Below, piece after piece: positions 1 through 7,825 of a DNA stretch of 64,000 bases. The stretch spans positions 1-64,000 of the forward strand of contig DAJPGJ010000001.1 in assembly GCA_025992705.1 (NCBI GenBank), read 5' to 3'. The notes beneath the pieces are model-generated. The model worked only from the letters and a program-made list of their open reading frames with translations, ran no database searches and was not told the DNA's origin. The stretch's first letter is position 1. Each line of letters starts with the position of its first letter. The DNA is from Coriobacteriaceae bacterium. Lineage in GTDB: Bacteria; Actinomycetota; Coriobacteriia; Coriobacteriales; QAMH01. Made by a program: the position numbers and the translations under genes.

Positions 1-60
1 ACGGGCAGCTACGGTCGATTTGACGAAGCGGCCAAGGTCATCGATCCGAGGAAGGAGTAG
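1..60 (+). CDS. 3' end of an upstream gene, probably Fe-S scaffold
   Basis: Frame 1 is open from the window edge and stops with TAG at 58-60, giving the tail TGSYGRFDEAAKVIDPRKE. The Shine-Dalgarno of the next gene (GGAAGGAG) overlaps this stop, so the two are translationally coupled. GGGtGRT proteins are commonly encoded next to a NifU/IscU-like iron-sulfur assembly scaffold, so that is the likely identity. Only 19 residues are visible, so the assignment rests on context alone. Confidence 0.5.
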   Translation, partial: TGSYGRFDEAAKVIDPRKE

Positions 61-63
61 ACC

Positions 64-1071
64 ATGGCAGAGTTCGAGAACATGGACCATAGGCTCGACA
101 AGATCAACGCAACGCTTAAGGAATACGGCATGGGCTCTCTCGACGATGCCGAGAAGGTATGCAAGGAAGCCGGCATGGATCCGCTCCCCTACGACATCGT
201 CAAGAGCGTACAGCCCATCTGCTTCGAGGATGCCGCCTGGGCATATACGGCTGGTGCCGCCATCGCCATCAAGAAGGGCGTCAAAAGCGCTTCCGAGGCA
301 GCCAGTGCCATCGGTATCGGCCTGCAGGCCTTCACCACGCCAGGCTCCGTCGCCGACGATCGCAAGGTCGGCCTCGGCCATGGCAACCTCGGCGCAATGC
401 TCCTGCGCGACGAGACCGAGTGCTTCGCCTTCCTGGCGGGCCACGAGAGCTTCGCCGCGGCAGAGGGTGCCATCGGCATCGTGAAGAACGCCAACAAGGC
501 ACGCAAGAAGCCGCTACGCGTCATCCTCAACGGCCTCGGCAAGGATGCCGCCCAGATCATCAGCCGCATCAACGGTTTCACCTATGTGCAAACGCAGTTC
601 GACTACGCCACGGGCGAGCTCAAGGTCGTCAACGAGACCCGCTACTCCGCAGGCGAGCGCGGCGACGTGCACTGCTATGGCGCCGATGACGTGCGCGAGG
701 GCGTCGCCATCATGCACCATGAGGGCGTGGACATCTCCATCACGGGCAACTCCACCAACCCCACGCGCTTCCAGCATCCCGTCGCGGGCACTTACAAGAA
801 GGAGTGCATCGAGCTGGGCAAGGACTATTTCTCAGTCGCGAGCGGCGGCGGCACGGGCCGTACGCTGCATCCGGACAACATGGCCGCCGGCCCCGCCTCC
901 TACGGCATGACCGACACCATGGGTCGCATGCACTCCGATGCGCAATTTGCCGGTTCCTCGAGCGTCCCGGCGCACGTCGAGATGATGGGCTTCATCGGCA
1001 TGGGCAACAATCCCATGGTCGGCGCAACCGTCGCCGTAGCCGTTGCCACCAACGCAGCCATCAACGGCTAG
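64..1071 (+). CDS. GGGtGRT family protein
   Basis: 335 aa, full length for the family. It carries the diagnostic stretch GGGTGRTLHPDNMAAGP (about residues 261-277), followed by SYGMTDTMGRMHSDAQFAGSS, which defines proteins named GGGtGRT. No signal peptide or membrane segment is seen. The family is found mostly in anaerobes and is usually encoded beside an iron-sulfur cluster scaffold protein; its biochemical role is not settled. The ATG at 64 has GGAAGGAG six bases upstream, overlapping the end of the preceding reading frame. A strong palindromic terminator follows the stop. Family identity is confident; any role in Fe-S or sulfur handling is inference from gene neighbourhood. Confidence 0.88.
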   Translation: MAEFENMDHRLDKINATLKEYGMGSLDDAEKVCKEAGMDPLPYDIVKSVQPICFEDAAWAYTAGAAIAIKKGVKSASEAASAIGIGLQAFTTPGSVADDRKVGLGHGNLGAMLLRDETECFAFLAGHESFAAAEGAIGIVKNANKARKKPLRVILNGLGKDAAQIISRINGFTYVQTQFDYATGELKVVNETRYSAGERGDVHCYGADDVREGVAIMHHEGVDISITGNSTNPTRFQHPVAGTYKKECIELGKDYFSVASGGGTGRTLHPDNMAAGPASYGMTDTMGRMHSDAQFAGSSSVPAHVEMMGFIGMGNNPMVGATVAVAVATNAAING

Positions 1072-1096
1072 CTCCCTGGCACATATGCACACATGC

Positions 1097-1126
1097 AAGG
1101 AGGCGGGTCATATGACCCGCCTCCTT
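1097..1126. terminator. Bidirectional terminator, perfect 30-bp palindrome
   Basis: AAGGAGGCGGGTCA / TGACCCGCCTCCTT separated by TA forms a perfect hairpin between the convergent GGGtGRT and asd genes. T-rich sequence (CTTCTTCTTTAATT) follows on the plus strand. It can serve transcripts from both sides. Confidence 0.8.
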
Positions 1127-1155
1127 CTTCTTTAATTGATGATTTGCGAAGGCCC

Positions 1156-2181
1156 CTACGGGAGCAGCTCCTCGGCAATCTGGACGGCGTTGAGCGCCGC
1201 GCCCTTGCGAATCTGATCCATGACGAGCCAGAAAGCGAGACCACCCTCGACCGTGGGATCCTGGCGAATACGACCAACGAAGACGTCATCAGTGCCTTGC
1301 AGCAGGCCAGGCATGGGGTACACGTTGGCACCCGGATCATCCATGACCGTTACACTCGCGGCAGCCTCAAGTGCATCGCGGGCTTCATCAGGCGTGACCG
1401 GCTTGTTAAGCTCAACGTTCACGCTTTCCGCATGGCAGCGCAGCACGGGGATGCGCACGGCCGTCGAAGCGACCTTGATGCCCGCATCGCCAAAGATCTT
1501 GGCGGTCTCGACGACCATCTTCCACTCTTCCTTGGTGTAGGCATCATCCATGAACACGTCAATGTGAGGGATGACGTTAAACGCGATCTGGTCGGAAAAC
1601 GCCTCGATGGTGAGCTCCTCGTCATCGAGGAACTGACGCGTCTGGTCGTAGAGCTCGTTCATGGCCTTGAGACCGGCACCGCTGGCAGCCTGGTAGGTGC
1701 TCACGACGACGCGTTTGATGCCACCGGCGAGATCGTAAAGCGGCTTGAGCGCAACGACCATCTCGATCGTCGAGCAGTTGGGGTTGGCGATGACGCCCGA
1801 GTGCCACTCGAGATCCTTCGCATTGACCTCGGGCACGACGAGGGGGACGTCATCGTCGGTGCGAAATGCGCTTGAGTTGTCGATCATGACGCAGCCCGCA
1901 TCGACCACGGCCTGACGATACGCCTTGGAGGTGTCACCGCCGCAGGCGAAAAGCGCGATGTCGACGCCCTCGAAACTTGCCGGCGTCATCTCCTCGACCA
2001 CGAGTTCGCCATCGTTGAACGGCACCGTGCTGCCAGCAGAGCGCGCAGATGCGAGCGCCTTGACTTTCGCAGCCGGGAAATTGCGCTGTTCGAGCACCTT
2101 GAGCATCTCGCGGCCAACGACGCCCGTTGCGCCAGCCACAGCGACAACAGGCTGTGCGGGCATGGGTTTGTTCCAAGTCAT
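1156..2181 (-). CDS. asd: Aspartate-semialdehyde dehydrogenase
   Basis: 341 aa, normal length. The enzyme reduces beta-aspartyl phosphate to aspartate semialdehyde with NADPH in the lysine/threonine/methionine/diaminopimelate pathway (cytoplasm). The N-terminal Rossmann motif VAVAGATGVVGREML is at residues 13-27. The active-site cysteine is C136 in ANPNCSTIEMV. The substrate-binding region VLRCHAESV and the C-terminal QDPTVEGGLAFWLVMDQIRKGAA segment are typical. The ATG at 2181 is preceded by GAGAGGA; an internal ATG six codons in is possible. It stands alone between a bidirectional terminator and a dispersed palindrome. Confidence 0.96.
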   Translation of the reverse strand: MTWNKPMPAQPVVAVAGATGVVGREMLKVLEQRNFPAAKVKALASARSAGSTVPFNDGELVVEEMTPASFEGVDIALFACGGDTSKAYRQAVVDAGCVMIDNSSAFRTDDDVPLVVPEVNAKDLEWHSGVIANPNCSTIEMVVALKPLYDLAGGIKRVVVSTYQAASGAGLKAMNELYDQTRQFLDDEELTIEAFSDQIAFNVIPHIDVFMDDAYTKEEWKMVVETAKIFGDAGIKVASTAVRIPVLRCHAESVNVELNKPVTPDEARDALEAAASVTVMDDPGANVYPMPGLLQGTDDVFVGRIRQDPTVEGGLAFWLVMDQIRKGAALNAVQIAEELLP

Positions 2182-2243
2182 GTTCGTTCCTCTCAGGATT
2201 TCATATGAAGTGCAGACAATGATAGCGCAAGAGCGCCGCGAAA

Positions 2244-2273
2244 ATGAGACAGTTGCTCAGAGCACTATCTCAT
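2244..2273. repeat. Dispersed ATGAGACA palindrome, copy 1
   Basis: ATGAGACAGTTGCTCAGAG...TATCTCAT. The copy abuts the TAA stop of the CYTH gene on the minus strand and lies between it and the asd start. Other copies: 31917-31947, 43091-43121, 56133-56163 and 58366-58396, with a related 19421-19451. Confidence 0.8.
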
Positions 2274-2870
2274 TTACAGCGCCATGGCACGAGCGAGCTT
2301 GGAGAGAGGCTGCGTTTCGAGCCCGAAGCGCTCTTGCATCCGGGTTGCGCATGCGTGAAACGCTTCCTCCGAGCCGCTCAGGTGCTCAAGCTCCATCTCG
2401 TGAATGGGTGCCGTGCGACCTTGCCGGCGCATTTCTCCTGTGTCGATAGCGAGCGCTGCCGTGAAGTCATCACATGCGAGCACATATTCACGTCGTGTGA
2501 AATCGGTCTCGCACGTTGGCTGCGGCTTTGCCGCAAGCAACATCTCGCAGACATCGGCTGGCGCTCCCACCTCGGGCAGGCGCCTCAAGCCATCAACGAT
2601 ATCCCGTGCGTTGACCTCGAACTCCTGTCGTGCCTTGCACGCACCACTTGCCTGCGCAGCAAGCTTGAGGCAGCACACGGACTCGTCATTCTCCTGACGT
2701 ATGCGCAAACCACCACGCATGCGGCGCACGTCCTCGGCTACGGTATCGTAGTAGATCGCACGCATGCGCAACATGCATGGTTCACCCAGCATCGGGGCAA
2801 GCTCATCATCGCCGAGCAGCTCCGCGAGCACATCCTCGTCAGGCAGCTCCCACTTGTACTCGATCTCCAT
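2274..2870 (-). CDS. CYTH domain protein (inorganic triphosphatase-like)
   Basis: 198 aa from the ATG at 2870, which has GGGAGGG four bases upstream. A longer open frame reading back to 3122 has no ribosome site and crosses a palindrome, so it was rejected. The protein opens with MEIEYKWELP, the EXEXK signature of the CYTH superfamily (triphosphate tunnel metalloenzymes). Later basic/acidic positions fit the tunnel: LRMRAIYYDT, GLRIRQEN, CCLKLA, RQEFEV. Members cleave inorganic triphosphate, thiamine triphosphate or make cAMP. The exact substrate cannot be told here. Confidence 0.82.
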   Translation of the reverse strand: MEIEYKWELPDEDVLAELLGDDELAPMLGEPCMLRMRAIYYDTVAEDVRRMRGGLRIRQENDESVCCLKLAAQASGACKARQEFEVNARDIVDGLRRLPEVGAPADVCEMLLAAKPQPTCETDFTRREYVLACDDFTAALAIDTGEMRRQGRTAPIHEMELEHLSGSEEAFHACATRMQERFGLETQPLSKLARAMAL

Positions 2871-2885
2871 AAACCCTCCCTCGCG

Positions 2886-2959
2886 ATGAGACACATGGGA
2901 CAGGTACATCTGTCTCACTGCATGCAGTGAGACAGATGTACCTGTCCCATGTGTCTCAT
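2886..2959. repeat. Perfect 74-bp palindrome
   Basis: Two perfectly complementary 37-base arms with no spacer, centred between 2922 and 2923 (ACTGCATGCAGT). The arms contain nested motifs of the dispersed family: ATGAGACACATGGGACAG and GTGAGACAG. The TGA stop of the flavoprotein gene (complement of 2956-2958) lies inside the right arm. The left arm ends close to the CYTH ribosome site. It can act as a terminator on either strand. Confidence 0.95.
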
Positions 2960-4158
2960 TTCGCAGCTGCGGTGCCGGCCGCGATGCCGCTTGCCCAAGC
3001 CCAATGCAAGTTGAAGCCACCGCAGCGACCGTCCACGTCAATGGTCTCGCCTGCGGCGTAAATGCCCGGCTTGAGGCGCGACTCGAGCGTGAGCGAGTCG
3101 AACTCCCAGGGCGAAGCACCACCGCGCGTCACCTGCGCCTGATTGGTCTCTGCAAGCCCCGTCACGCGCACGCGAAAGTCCTTTGCCGTCGCCGCAATCT
3201 TGGGCAGCGTCTTGGCTGTCGCCGGCTCGGAAGGCTTGAAACCCGCCATGCGCACAACGGCATCGTTTACACGTGTGTGAAAGCATCCGCACATGAGCTC
3301 GGTGAAGTTGGGCGTGCGGCCAAAGAGCTCGTTGATGCTCGTGGAAAGCGATGCGTACTTCGCCGTAAAGTAGTTGACACACTGGCTCGGACTCAGCTGT
3401 GGCAGGAAATCGAGGCTCAGGATGCCGCCTGCACCGATCTCGCGCGACATGTCGAAGATGACGATGCCAGACAAACCGTAGTCGCGAAACAGCACCTCAC
3501 CATAGCTCACGATACGCGGCTCGGCTGCCTCCTCGTCCACGTAGCCGCTCACACGTACGCGAGCCCGCACGCCTGCCAGGCCCTTGAGCGGTTTGGTGTC
3601 GGTCTTGAGGGGGCAGAGCACCGGGGAAAACGGCTCCACCGTATGTCCCAAAGCCGAGAGCAGATCCGTGCCGCCACCCGTCGCGATGACGACGGCATCG
3701 GCATCGAACGTGCTCTTGTTTGCGCATGTGAGGCGATATCCAGGCTTCGCCGCGGCGATCTCGGTAACTTCCTGGCCGTTGCGCACGTCGACGTTATTCC
3801 ACTTGCAGGCATCGCGCAGCACGTCGAGCACGGTGTTGGCGGTGTTCGAAAACGGATAGATGCGACCCTGGTCCTCCTCGGTGACAAGCAGACCAAGTTC
3901 GCCGAAGAAGCCGAGCACACGTGAGCTGGGATATGCCTCGAGCAAGGGCATGACAGCAGCGCCATTGTAGTAATCGGTGAGCTGAATATTGGCGTTGGTC
4001 ATGTTGCAGCGGCCGTTGCCCGTCTTGAGGATCTTCTGCCCCACGCGCTTGCCGGCCTCGACAATCGTTACCCGTGCGCCTGCACGGGCAGCGGAAATCG
4101 CCGCAACCAAACCGGCGGCTCCGCCTCCGACCACGACGACTCGCTTCTTGTTGCCCAT
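2956..4158 (-). CDS. HI0933/BaiN-type NAD(P)/FAD-dependent oxidoreductase
   Basis: 400 aa, normal for the family. The N-terminal dinucleotide-binding motif VVVVGGGAAGLVAAISAARA (residues 7-26) is followed by GKRVGQKILKTGNGRCNMTN, the hallmark of the HI0933-like flavoprotein family. The C-terminal FAD contacts GIYAAGETIDVDGRCGGFNLHWAWASG are intact. Members include BaiN, which reduces the steroid ring in bile-acid 7-dehydroxylation, and proteins called aminoacetone oxidase-like; most are uncharacterised. The ATG at 4158 has AAAGGAG six bases upstream. The stop codon sits inside the 74-bp palindrome. Confidence 0.9.
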   Translation of the reverse strand: MGNKKRVVVVGGGAAGLVAAISAARAGARVTIVEAGKRVGQKILKTGNGRCNMTNANIQLTDYYNGAAVMPLLEAYPSSRVLGFFGELGLLVTEEDQGRIYPFSNTANTVLDVLRDACKWNNVDVRNGQEVTEIAAAKPGYRLTCANKSTFDADAVVIATGGGTDLLSALGHTVEPFSPVLCPLKTDTKPLKGLAGVRARVRVSGYVDEEAAEPRIVSYGEVLFRDYGLSGIVIFDMSREIGAGGILSLDFLPQLSPSQCVNYFTAKYASLSTSINELFGRTPNFTELMCGCFHTRVNDAVVRMAGFKPSEPATAKTLPKIAATAKDFRVRVTGLAETNQAQVTRGGASPWEFDSLTLESRLKPGIYAAGETIDVDGRCGGFNLHWAWASGIAAGTAAAK

Positions 4159-4180
4159 GAAACGCTCCTTTTCGCCTTAT

Positions 4181-4696
4181 CTAGGCGCGTCGCCTTATCC
4201 TGTCGGCAGCAATGCACAGTAGCAAGCCTACGACGATGAGCAATGCGATGGAGACTTTCCCAACGGGCGTCGAGACAGCCACCGCGAGATAGCCAAGCAG
4301 CGGAATGCTGAAGATAACCTTGCCGACCACCTGGCCGTACGAAACGGTAATTGGATCGGATTGCTCGTTGGCATCGCCCTTGGTCACGAGCTCCCACTCG
4401 GCCAAATCGTTCTCGACAACGCGATGGGTCACGGGAACGTTGGAATCTTGCGCGTCAACATAGGTGATGACGTCTCCCGCCACAAGATCTTGCGGATCGA
4501 CACGCTCGACGCAGACCAGACTACCCACGGGAATCTCGGGTTCCATGGATTGCGTGGCGATGCAGAACATGTTTACGCCGGCAACAGCGGGAATGACCAG
4601 AAACGCGCTGAGCGCCAATGCAACCACGATGATAAGCGTACCGACGACAGACAGGATACGTGCCGAAACCGGCCTCTTCTTGCTATGCTTGCCCAA
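4181..4696 (-). CDS. SipW-type signal peptidase I
   Basis: 171 aa, a membrane-bound serine peptidase of the archaeal/SipW (ER) type. The first membrane helix is at about residues 14-38. Catalytic Ser50 is in the box TQSMEPEIPVGS. His91 (VTHRVVE) takes the place of the lysine of classical LepB, and Asp108 lies in TKGDAN. A second helix is near the C terminus (GKVSIALLIVVGLLLCIAAD). It is the last gene of the surface-protein operon, so it probably processes the SipW-type leaders of the upstream genes. The start is a TTG with AGGAGG four bases upstream. A hairpin in the preceding gap may reduce its expression. Confidence 0.88.
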   Translation of the reverse strand: MGKHSKKRPVSARILSVVGTLIIVVALALSAFLVIPAVAGVNMFCIATQSMEPEIPVGSLVCVERVDPQDLVAGDVITYVDAQDSNVPVTHRVVENDLAEWELVTKGDANEQSDPITVSYGQVVGKVIFSIPLLGYLAVAVSTPVGKVSIALLIVVGLLLCIAADRIRRRA

Positions 4697-4712
4697 TGAT
4701 CCTCCTATAGCA

Positions 4713-4737
4713 ACGGGCCCGCATCATGCGGACCCGT
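4713..4737 (-). terminator. Intercistronic hairpin before the signal peptidase gene
   Basis: ACGGGcCCGCAT / ATGCGGaCCCGT (one mismatch) in the 72-base gap between the MucBP-like protein and the signal peptidase. No strong T-run follows, so it may be an attenuator or mRNA-processing site within the operon. Confidence 0.5.
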
Positions 4738-4768
4738 ATAATCATACCTGCTTTCGGCTCGAATCGTC

Positions 4769-5767
4769 TTAGAAGTCTTCTTTCCTGCGGTTGCGTCGCC
4801 AGAGCACGAAGGCCACAACCAACAGAACGACAGCGCCAGCAATGAGGGCGATGGATACCCAGTTATTCCAGGCAGACGATGCGGCGTTGGCCTGCGCGAT
4901 GTCGTCAGCAGAGCTCAACGGCGTCTCATCATCGGTGATGGTCAAGCTCTCGATCGGCGCACTCAAGGGCGTGCCGTCTTCCGTCATGACCTCGGTACCG
5001 TCAGGAGCAACGACGCTCTGGGCGCTCTCGGCCGTGCCCGCAGTCACGGCTGCCGCCGGAAGAGACGTTGCCGGGCTCGGGGTGAGCGCCACGCGATCGC
5101 CCGTTGGGGTGACCACGTCGATGGTGCCGTCACCGTTCTGCTCGGTCGTATAACCCGTGGCAAGGCGAGCGTACGTGAACGTGATGACGTTCTGGTCGGG
5201 ATCTCCGGTAAGTGCGAGCGTTGCCGTATATGCATTGGGCACGTAGTTCTCGAAATACGGGGCAGCCGTTGCCGGCGTGTCGCCGATGTCGCCCATGAAC
5301 TTCTGAGAAGCGGCGAGCTCGTTGCCCGCGGCATCGACATAGCGCACCGTATACTCAACGCGATCGGCCAAGACACCGTACGCGATGACATAATCGGCAT
5401 CCTCGGTCACCGTAACAGTGCCACTGAGCTTGCCGTTAGCGTCAACGTCTGCGACGTACACAACATCCTTCACGTTATCGAGACCGGCTGGACGTGCGCC
5501 CTTCGCATAGTACTTGCCATCGGTAACAGTAATGTTGGCTTGCCCCAAATCGACGGTGTCGCCATAGTGCACGCCAGTCCACTCGACCATGTCCTGGCCG
5601 TTGACCGTACCGCGATTTCCGCCATACAGGCGAATGGTGTACGTGGTATCGTCGGGCGCCGCAAAGGCGGCTGCGGGAAGTCCCATGCACAACGCAAGCA
5701 AAAGCGTCAGGACGACGCCAAACAGAGCAGCGCCAAGATGTCGCATCGTATGTTTTGCAGCAGTCAT
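4769..5767 (-). CDS. Surface protein with MucBP-like domain, C-terminal TM
   Basis: 332 aa from the ATG at 5767 (AAGGTGG upstream; the ATG overlaps the preceding gene's TAA as TAATG). It has a signal peptide (hydrophobic core GAALFGVVLTLLLALCMG, then AAAFAAPDD). A MucBP-like module follows at about residues 135-205 (EYTVRYVDAAGNELAASQ...DPDQNVITFTYA). After that come a Thr/Pro/Ala-rich spacer and a single C-terminal helix (WVSIALIAGAVVLLVVAFVLW) followed by RRNRRKEDF. No LPXTG motif was found, so it is predicted to be membrane-anchored with the bulk outside. It is probably a cell-envelope or adhesion component of the same operon. Confidence 0.75.
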   Translation of the reverse strand: MTAAKHTMRHLGAALFGVVLTLLLALCMGLPAAAFAAPDDTTYTIRLYGGNRGTVNGQDMVEWTGVHYGDTVDLGQANITVTDGKYYAKGARPAGLDNVKDVVYVADVDANGKLSGTVTVTEDADYVIAYGVLADRVEYTVRYVDAAGNELAASQKFMGDIGDTPATAAPYFENYVPNAYTATLALTGDPDQNVITFTYARLATGYTTEQNGDGTIDVVTPTGDRVALTPSPATSLPAAAVTAGTAESAQSVVAPDGTEVMTEDGTPLSAPIESLTITDDETPLSSADDIAQANAASSAWNNWVSIALIAGAVVLLVVAFVLWRRNRRKEDF

Positions 5768-6558
5768 TACTTGCCACCTTCTTTCCTTGTGCTCGAACGC
5801 CTGCGAATGGCAACCCATGCCACGAGGGCGATAATCACTGCGGCAACCGGAAGACCGAACTTCACCATATCGCCAGTGCTGGGAAGCCTGGAGCCGCCGG
5901 TGGCCTTATTCGCGGGGGTGCTGGATTTGTCCTGGGTCACCATCTTGCCGCCGGGAACCTCCGCGGCGAACTCGAGTCGGAGCTTTGCCTCGGTATCGAA
6001 ATAGCTGTTGCCATGAGACTCGGGGTCAAGCGCCACGTAGAGCGTGACCTGACCCTGGCCATGCGCCGGAAGATTGTCGAGGAAGAACCATTCGCCCGTT
6101 GCCGTGGTCGCGTCAAACAGGCCCTCGGAATCGGCACCTTCGCCGGAAACGGTCTCGTTGCCGATGATTGTCTCGGTCTTGCCACCAGGCCCCGTATAGC
6201 TGAGCCTATAGGTGTAGGAGCCGCCCTTTGCGAGCTCGGTCTCCATGGACTCGAGAACCGAGTTCTTCATGTACCAGCTTGCCTCCTCACTGCAATCGTT
6301 GAGGAGTTTCACGTCGAAGGTCGCGGAATCACCCGGCTGCATGCCGGAAAGCGTCTTGTTGATGTCCGCCGTGCCGTCAGATGTCATGGAGCTGCCCGTG
6401 AAGGTCACGGTCCAGCCATCCGTCACCGCCCATGCCGTGGAGGGAAGTCCCGCAAACGCCGCGCACCCGATGATGACGGCAAACGCCACTGCGGCAGCGG
6501 CGCACGTCACGCGCGCAACGAAACCTGTCCCGTTGGTCATGTCTCGCGTGGCACTCAC
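5767..6558 (-). CDS. LPSTG-anchored surface protein
   Basis: 263 aa. An N-terminal signal (CAAAAVAFAVIIGCAAFAGLPSTAWA) is followed by a beta-rich ectodomain (FTGSSMTSDGTADINKTL, then SATFDVKLLNDCSEEASWYMKN). This resembles the TasA/fibre-associated proteins that occur with SipW peptidases. It ends with a sortase signal: LPSTGD, hydrophobic helix and RRRSSTRKEGGK. No sortase gene lies in the window. The start is GTG at 6558, overlapping the previous gene's TGA, with GGGAGC upstream; an internal ATG at 6540 lacks a good ribosome site. Cell-wall anchoring is well supported; the fibre role is inferred from neighbours. Confidence 0.82.
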   Translation of the reverse strand: MSATRDMTNGTGFVARVTCAAAAVAFAVIIGCAAFAGLPSTAWAVTDGWTVTFTGSSMTSDGTADINKTLSGMQPGDSATFDVKLLNDCSEEASWYMKNSVLESMETELAKGGSYTYRLSYTGPGGKTETIIGNETVSGEGADSEGLFDATTATGEWFFLDNLPAHGQGQVTLYVALDPESHGNSYFDTEAKLRLEFAAEVPGGKMVTQDKSSTPANKATGGSRLPSTGDMVKFGLPVAAVIIALVAWVAIRRRSSTRKEGGK

Positions 6559-7241
6559 TCGCTAGCTCCCTCGTTCCAGCCAAGGCCCAGGGCCTTGACG
6601 TCAACACCCCAGGCGCTCTTGGCGGCATCGACGGCATAGCTGGTCTGCACAGAATCGACCTGCGCCGAAAGCGCGACGCGCACGCTCGCATCGTCGCCCA
6701 GCAGGTCAATCACGCTGGGGTCAATCATGATGGCGCTCACCGCGGGGCTGGCGGCACTCGCATTCGGATCAAGCACATGCTTGTAATAGAAGACGAGGCG
6801 CTCGTCCGTGCATTCGTCCTCGTTCAAAACCCAGTCCTCGCTCGCAGAGACGAGCTCGATGAGCGCGGGATCTATTGCAGGCACCTTGGAACCATCTGCC
6901 GTCTCCCAGTACTTGCGCACCGTGAGACGCACGTACTCGCCCATGTCGGTATCGTTCTTGACCGAGAGGGCCTCGGCATATTCCTTACCCGGAACCAGCT
7001 GGTCATCACCGGCGAGCAGCTGGCCAAGCAGGGCATCCTTGCCCTCGACGACGGTGCCGTTTTCGGTCAGGTTCACGCCCAGATGCGTCTGCGCGATGCC
7101 CGCGACGTATTGCTCACTAAAATACGCGAGCTGCGCGCGCGAGGATTGAACGACCCCGACAACGCCCAGGCCAAACAAGACCAGTGCGCCGATCACCATG
7201 AATGCGAGGGTACGGGAAGAGATCTTCTTAGCGTTTTCCAT
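6555..7241 (-). CDS. SipW-context exported protein (TasA-locus type)
   Basis: 228 aa. An N-terminal helix (TLAFMVIGALVLFGLGVVGVV) is followed by RAQLAYFSEQYVAGIAQTHLGVNLTENG. That is the pattern of small exported proteins encoded with SipW peptidases, where an aromatic AYFS box follows the leader. The rest is an acidic, probably beta-sheet ectodomain with no C-terminal anchor. RBS GGGAGG lies upstream of the ATG at 7241. The gene starts 15 bases after the preceding stop and overlaps the next gene by four bases, so it is a coupled operon member. Likely a minor subunit or assembly factor of the surface structure. Confidence 0.7.
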   Translation of the reverse strand: MENAKKISSRTLAFMVIGALVLFGLGVVGVVQSSRAQLAYFSEQYVAGIAQTHLGVNLTENGTVVEGKDALLGQLLAGDDQLVPGKEYAEALSVKNDTDMGEYVRLTVRKYWETADGSKVPAIDPALIELVSASEDWVLNEDECTDERLVFYYKHVLDPNASAASPAVSAIMIDPSVIDLLGDDASVRVALSAQVDSVQTSYAVDAAKSAWGVDVKALGLGWNEGASE

Positions 7242-7256
7242 GATTATCCTCCCGTC

Positions 7257-7799
7257 CTAGAGATTACTCGCGGCGCCGACGGGGGCGAAAGTGCCCTCTG
7301 TGAGCGAGATCACGCTATCGCCAAACTTCGCGCAAAGCGCGCCGTCCTCGTAATAGGCGACACCGTGTTGCTGGAATACGGCAATGTCAAAGCTGCTGGG
7401 CGCGTCATCGCTTGGCTTGACGTTGACGTCCAGGCGCTCCGTCGTGGCACCCGCCATGAGCGGTTGCGCGTAGTAAATCCATCCGTCATCCGAATTCAGG
7501 ACGACCCAATTGCTCGAAGTCGATCCCACCGACACCGAGGCGAACTCCTCCGAAGGATAGACAGCCTTGAAGCGGACCACCACGGGAACACCCCCCGTGT
7601 TCTTGATGGCGATATCCTTGTTCATGCCATCGAACTCCTCCTCGATCTCCGTGCCAGGAGAAGTCGCGAAGGGCACCGAACCCGAGGCGTTCGACGTATC
7701 CGTGTAATACGCAAGGGAAACGCCAACTGTCGTCAGGGCAAACAGGCAGATTGCCAGACCGGCGACTGCAATGCGCTTGGTAAGGTAACTGCTTTTCAT
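7257..7799 (-). CDS. SipW-dependent-type signal peptide protein (TasA-like)
   Basis: 180 aa. The leader RIAVAGLAICLFALTTVGVSLAYYTDTSNASGSVPFAT matches the SipW-dependent signal class: a hydrophobic core ending in a Y-[YF]-T-D-T box just after the cleavage site. The ectodomain (VVVRFKAVYPSEEFASVSVG, then DDGWIYYAQPLMAGATTERLDV) is the beta-sandwich type of TasA/camelysin-like fibre proteins. AAAGGAGG precedes the ATG at 7799. It lies between the large pilin-like gene and the 228-aa protein in the same operon. Probably a structural subunit processed by the SipW-type peptidase at the operon end. Confidence 0.78.
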   Translation of the reverse strand: MKSSYLTKRIAVAGLAICLFALTTVGVSLAYYTDTSNASGSVPFATSPGTEIEEEFDGMNKDIAIKNTGGVPVVVRFKAVYPSEEFASVSVGSTSSNWVVLNSDDGWIYYAQPLMAGATTERLDVNVKPSDDAPSSFDIAVFQQHGVAYYEDGALCAKFGDSVISLTEGTFAPVGAASNL

Positions 7800-7825
7800 G
7801 AGGAACCTCCTTTCGTCCCCGTGGG

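Noticed and set aside
2871..3122. N-terminal extension of the CYTH protein
   Set aside because: It would translate the 74-bp palindrome and the flavoprotein 3' end; the EXEXK motif begins at the ATG at 2870, which has its own GGGAGG.
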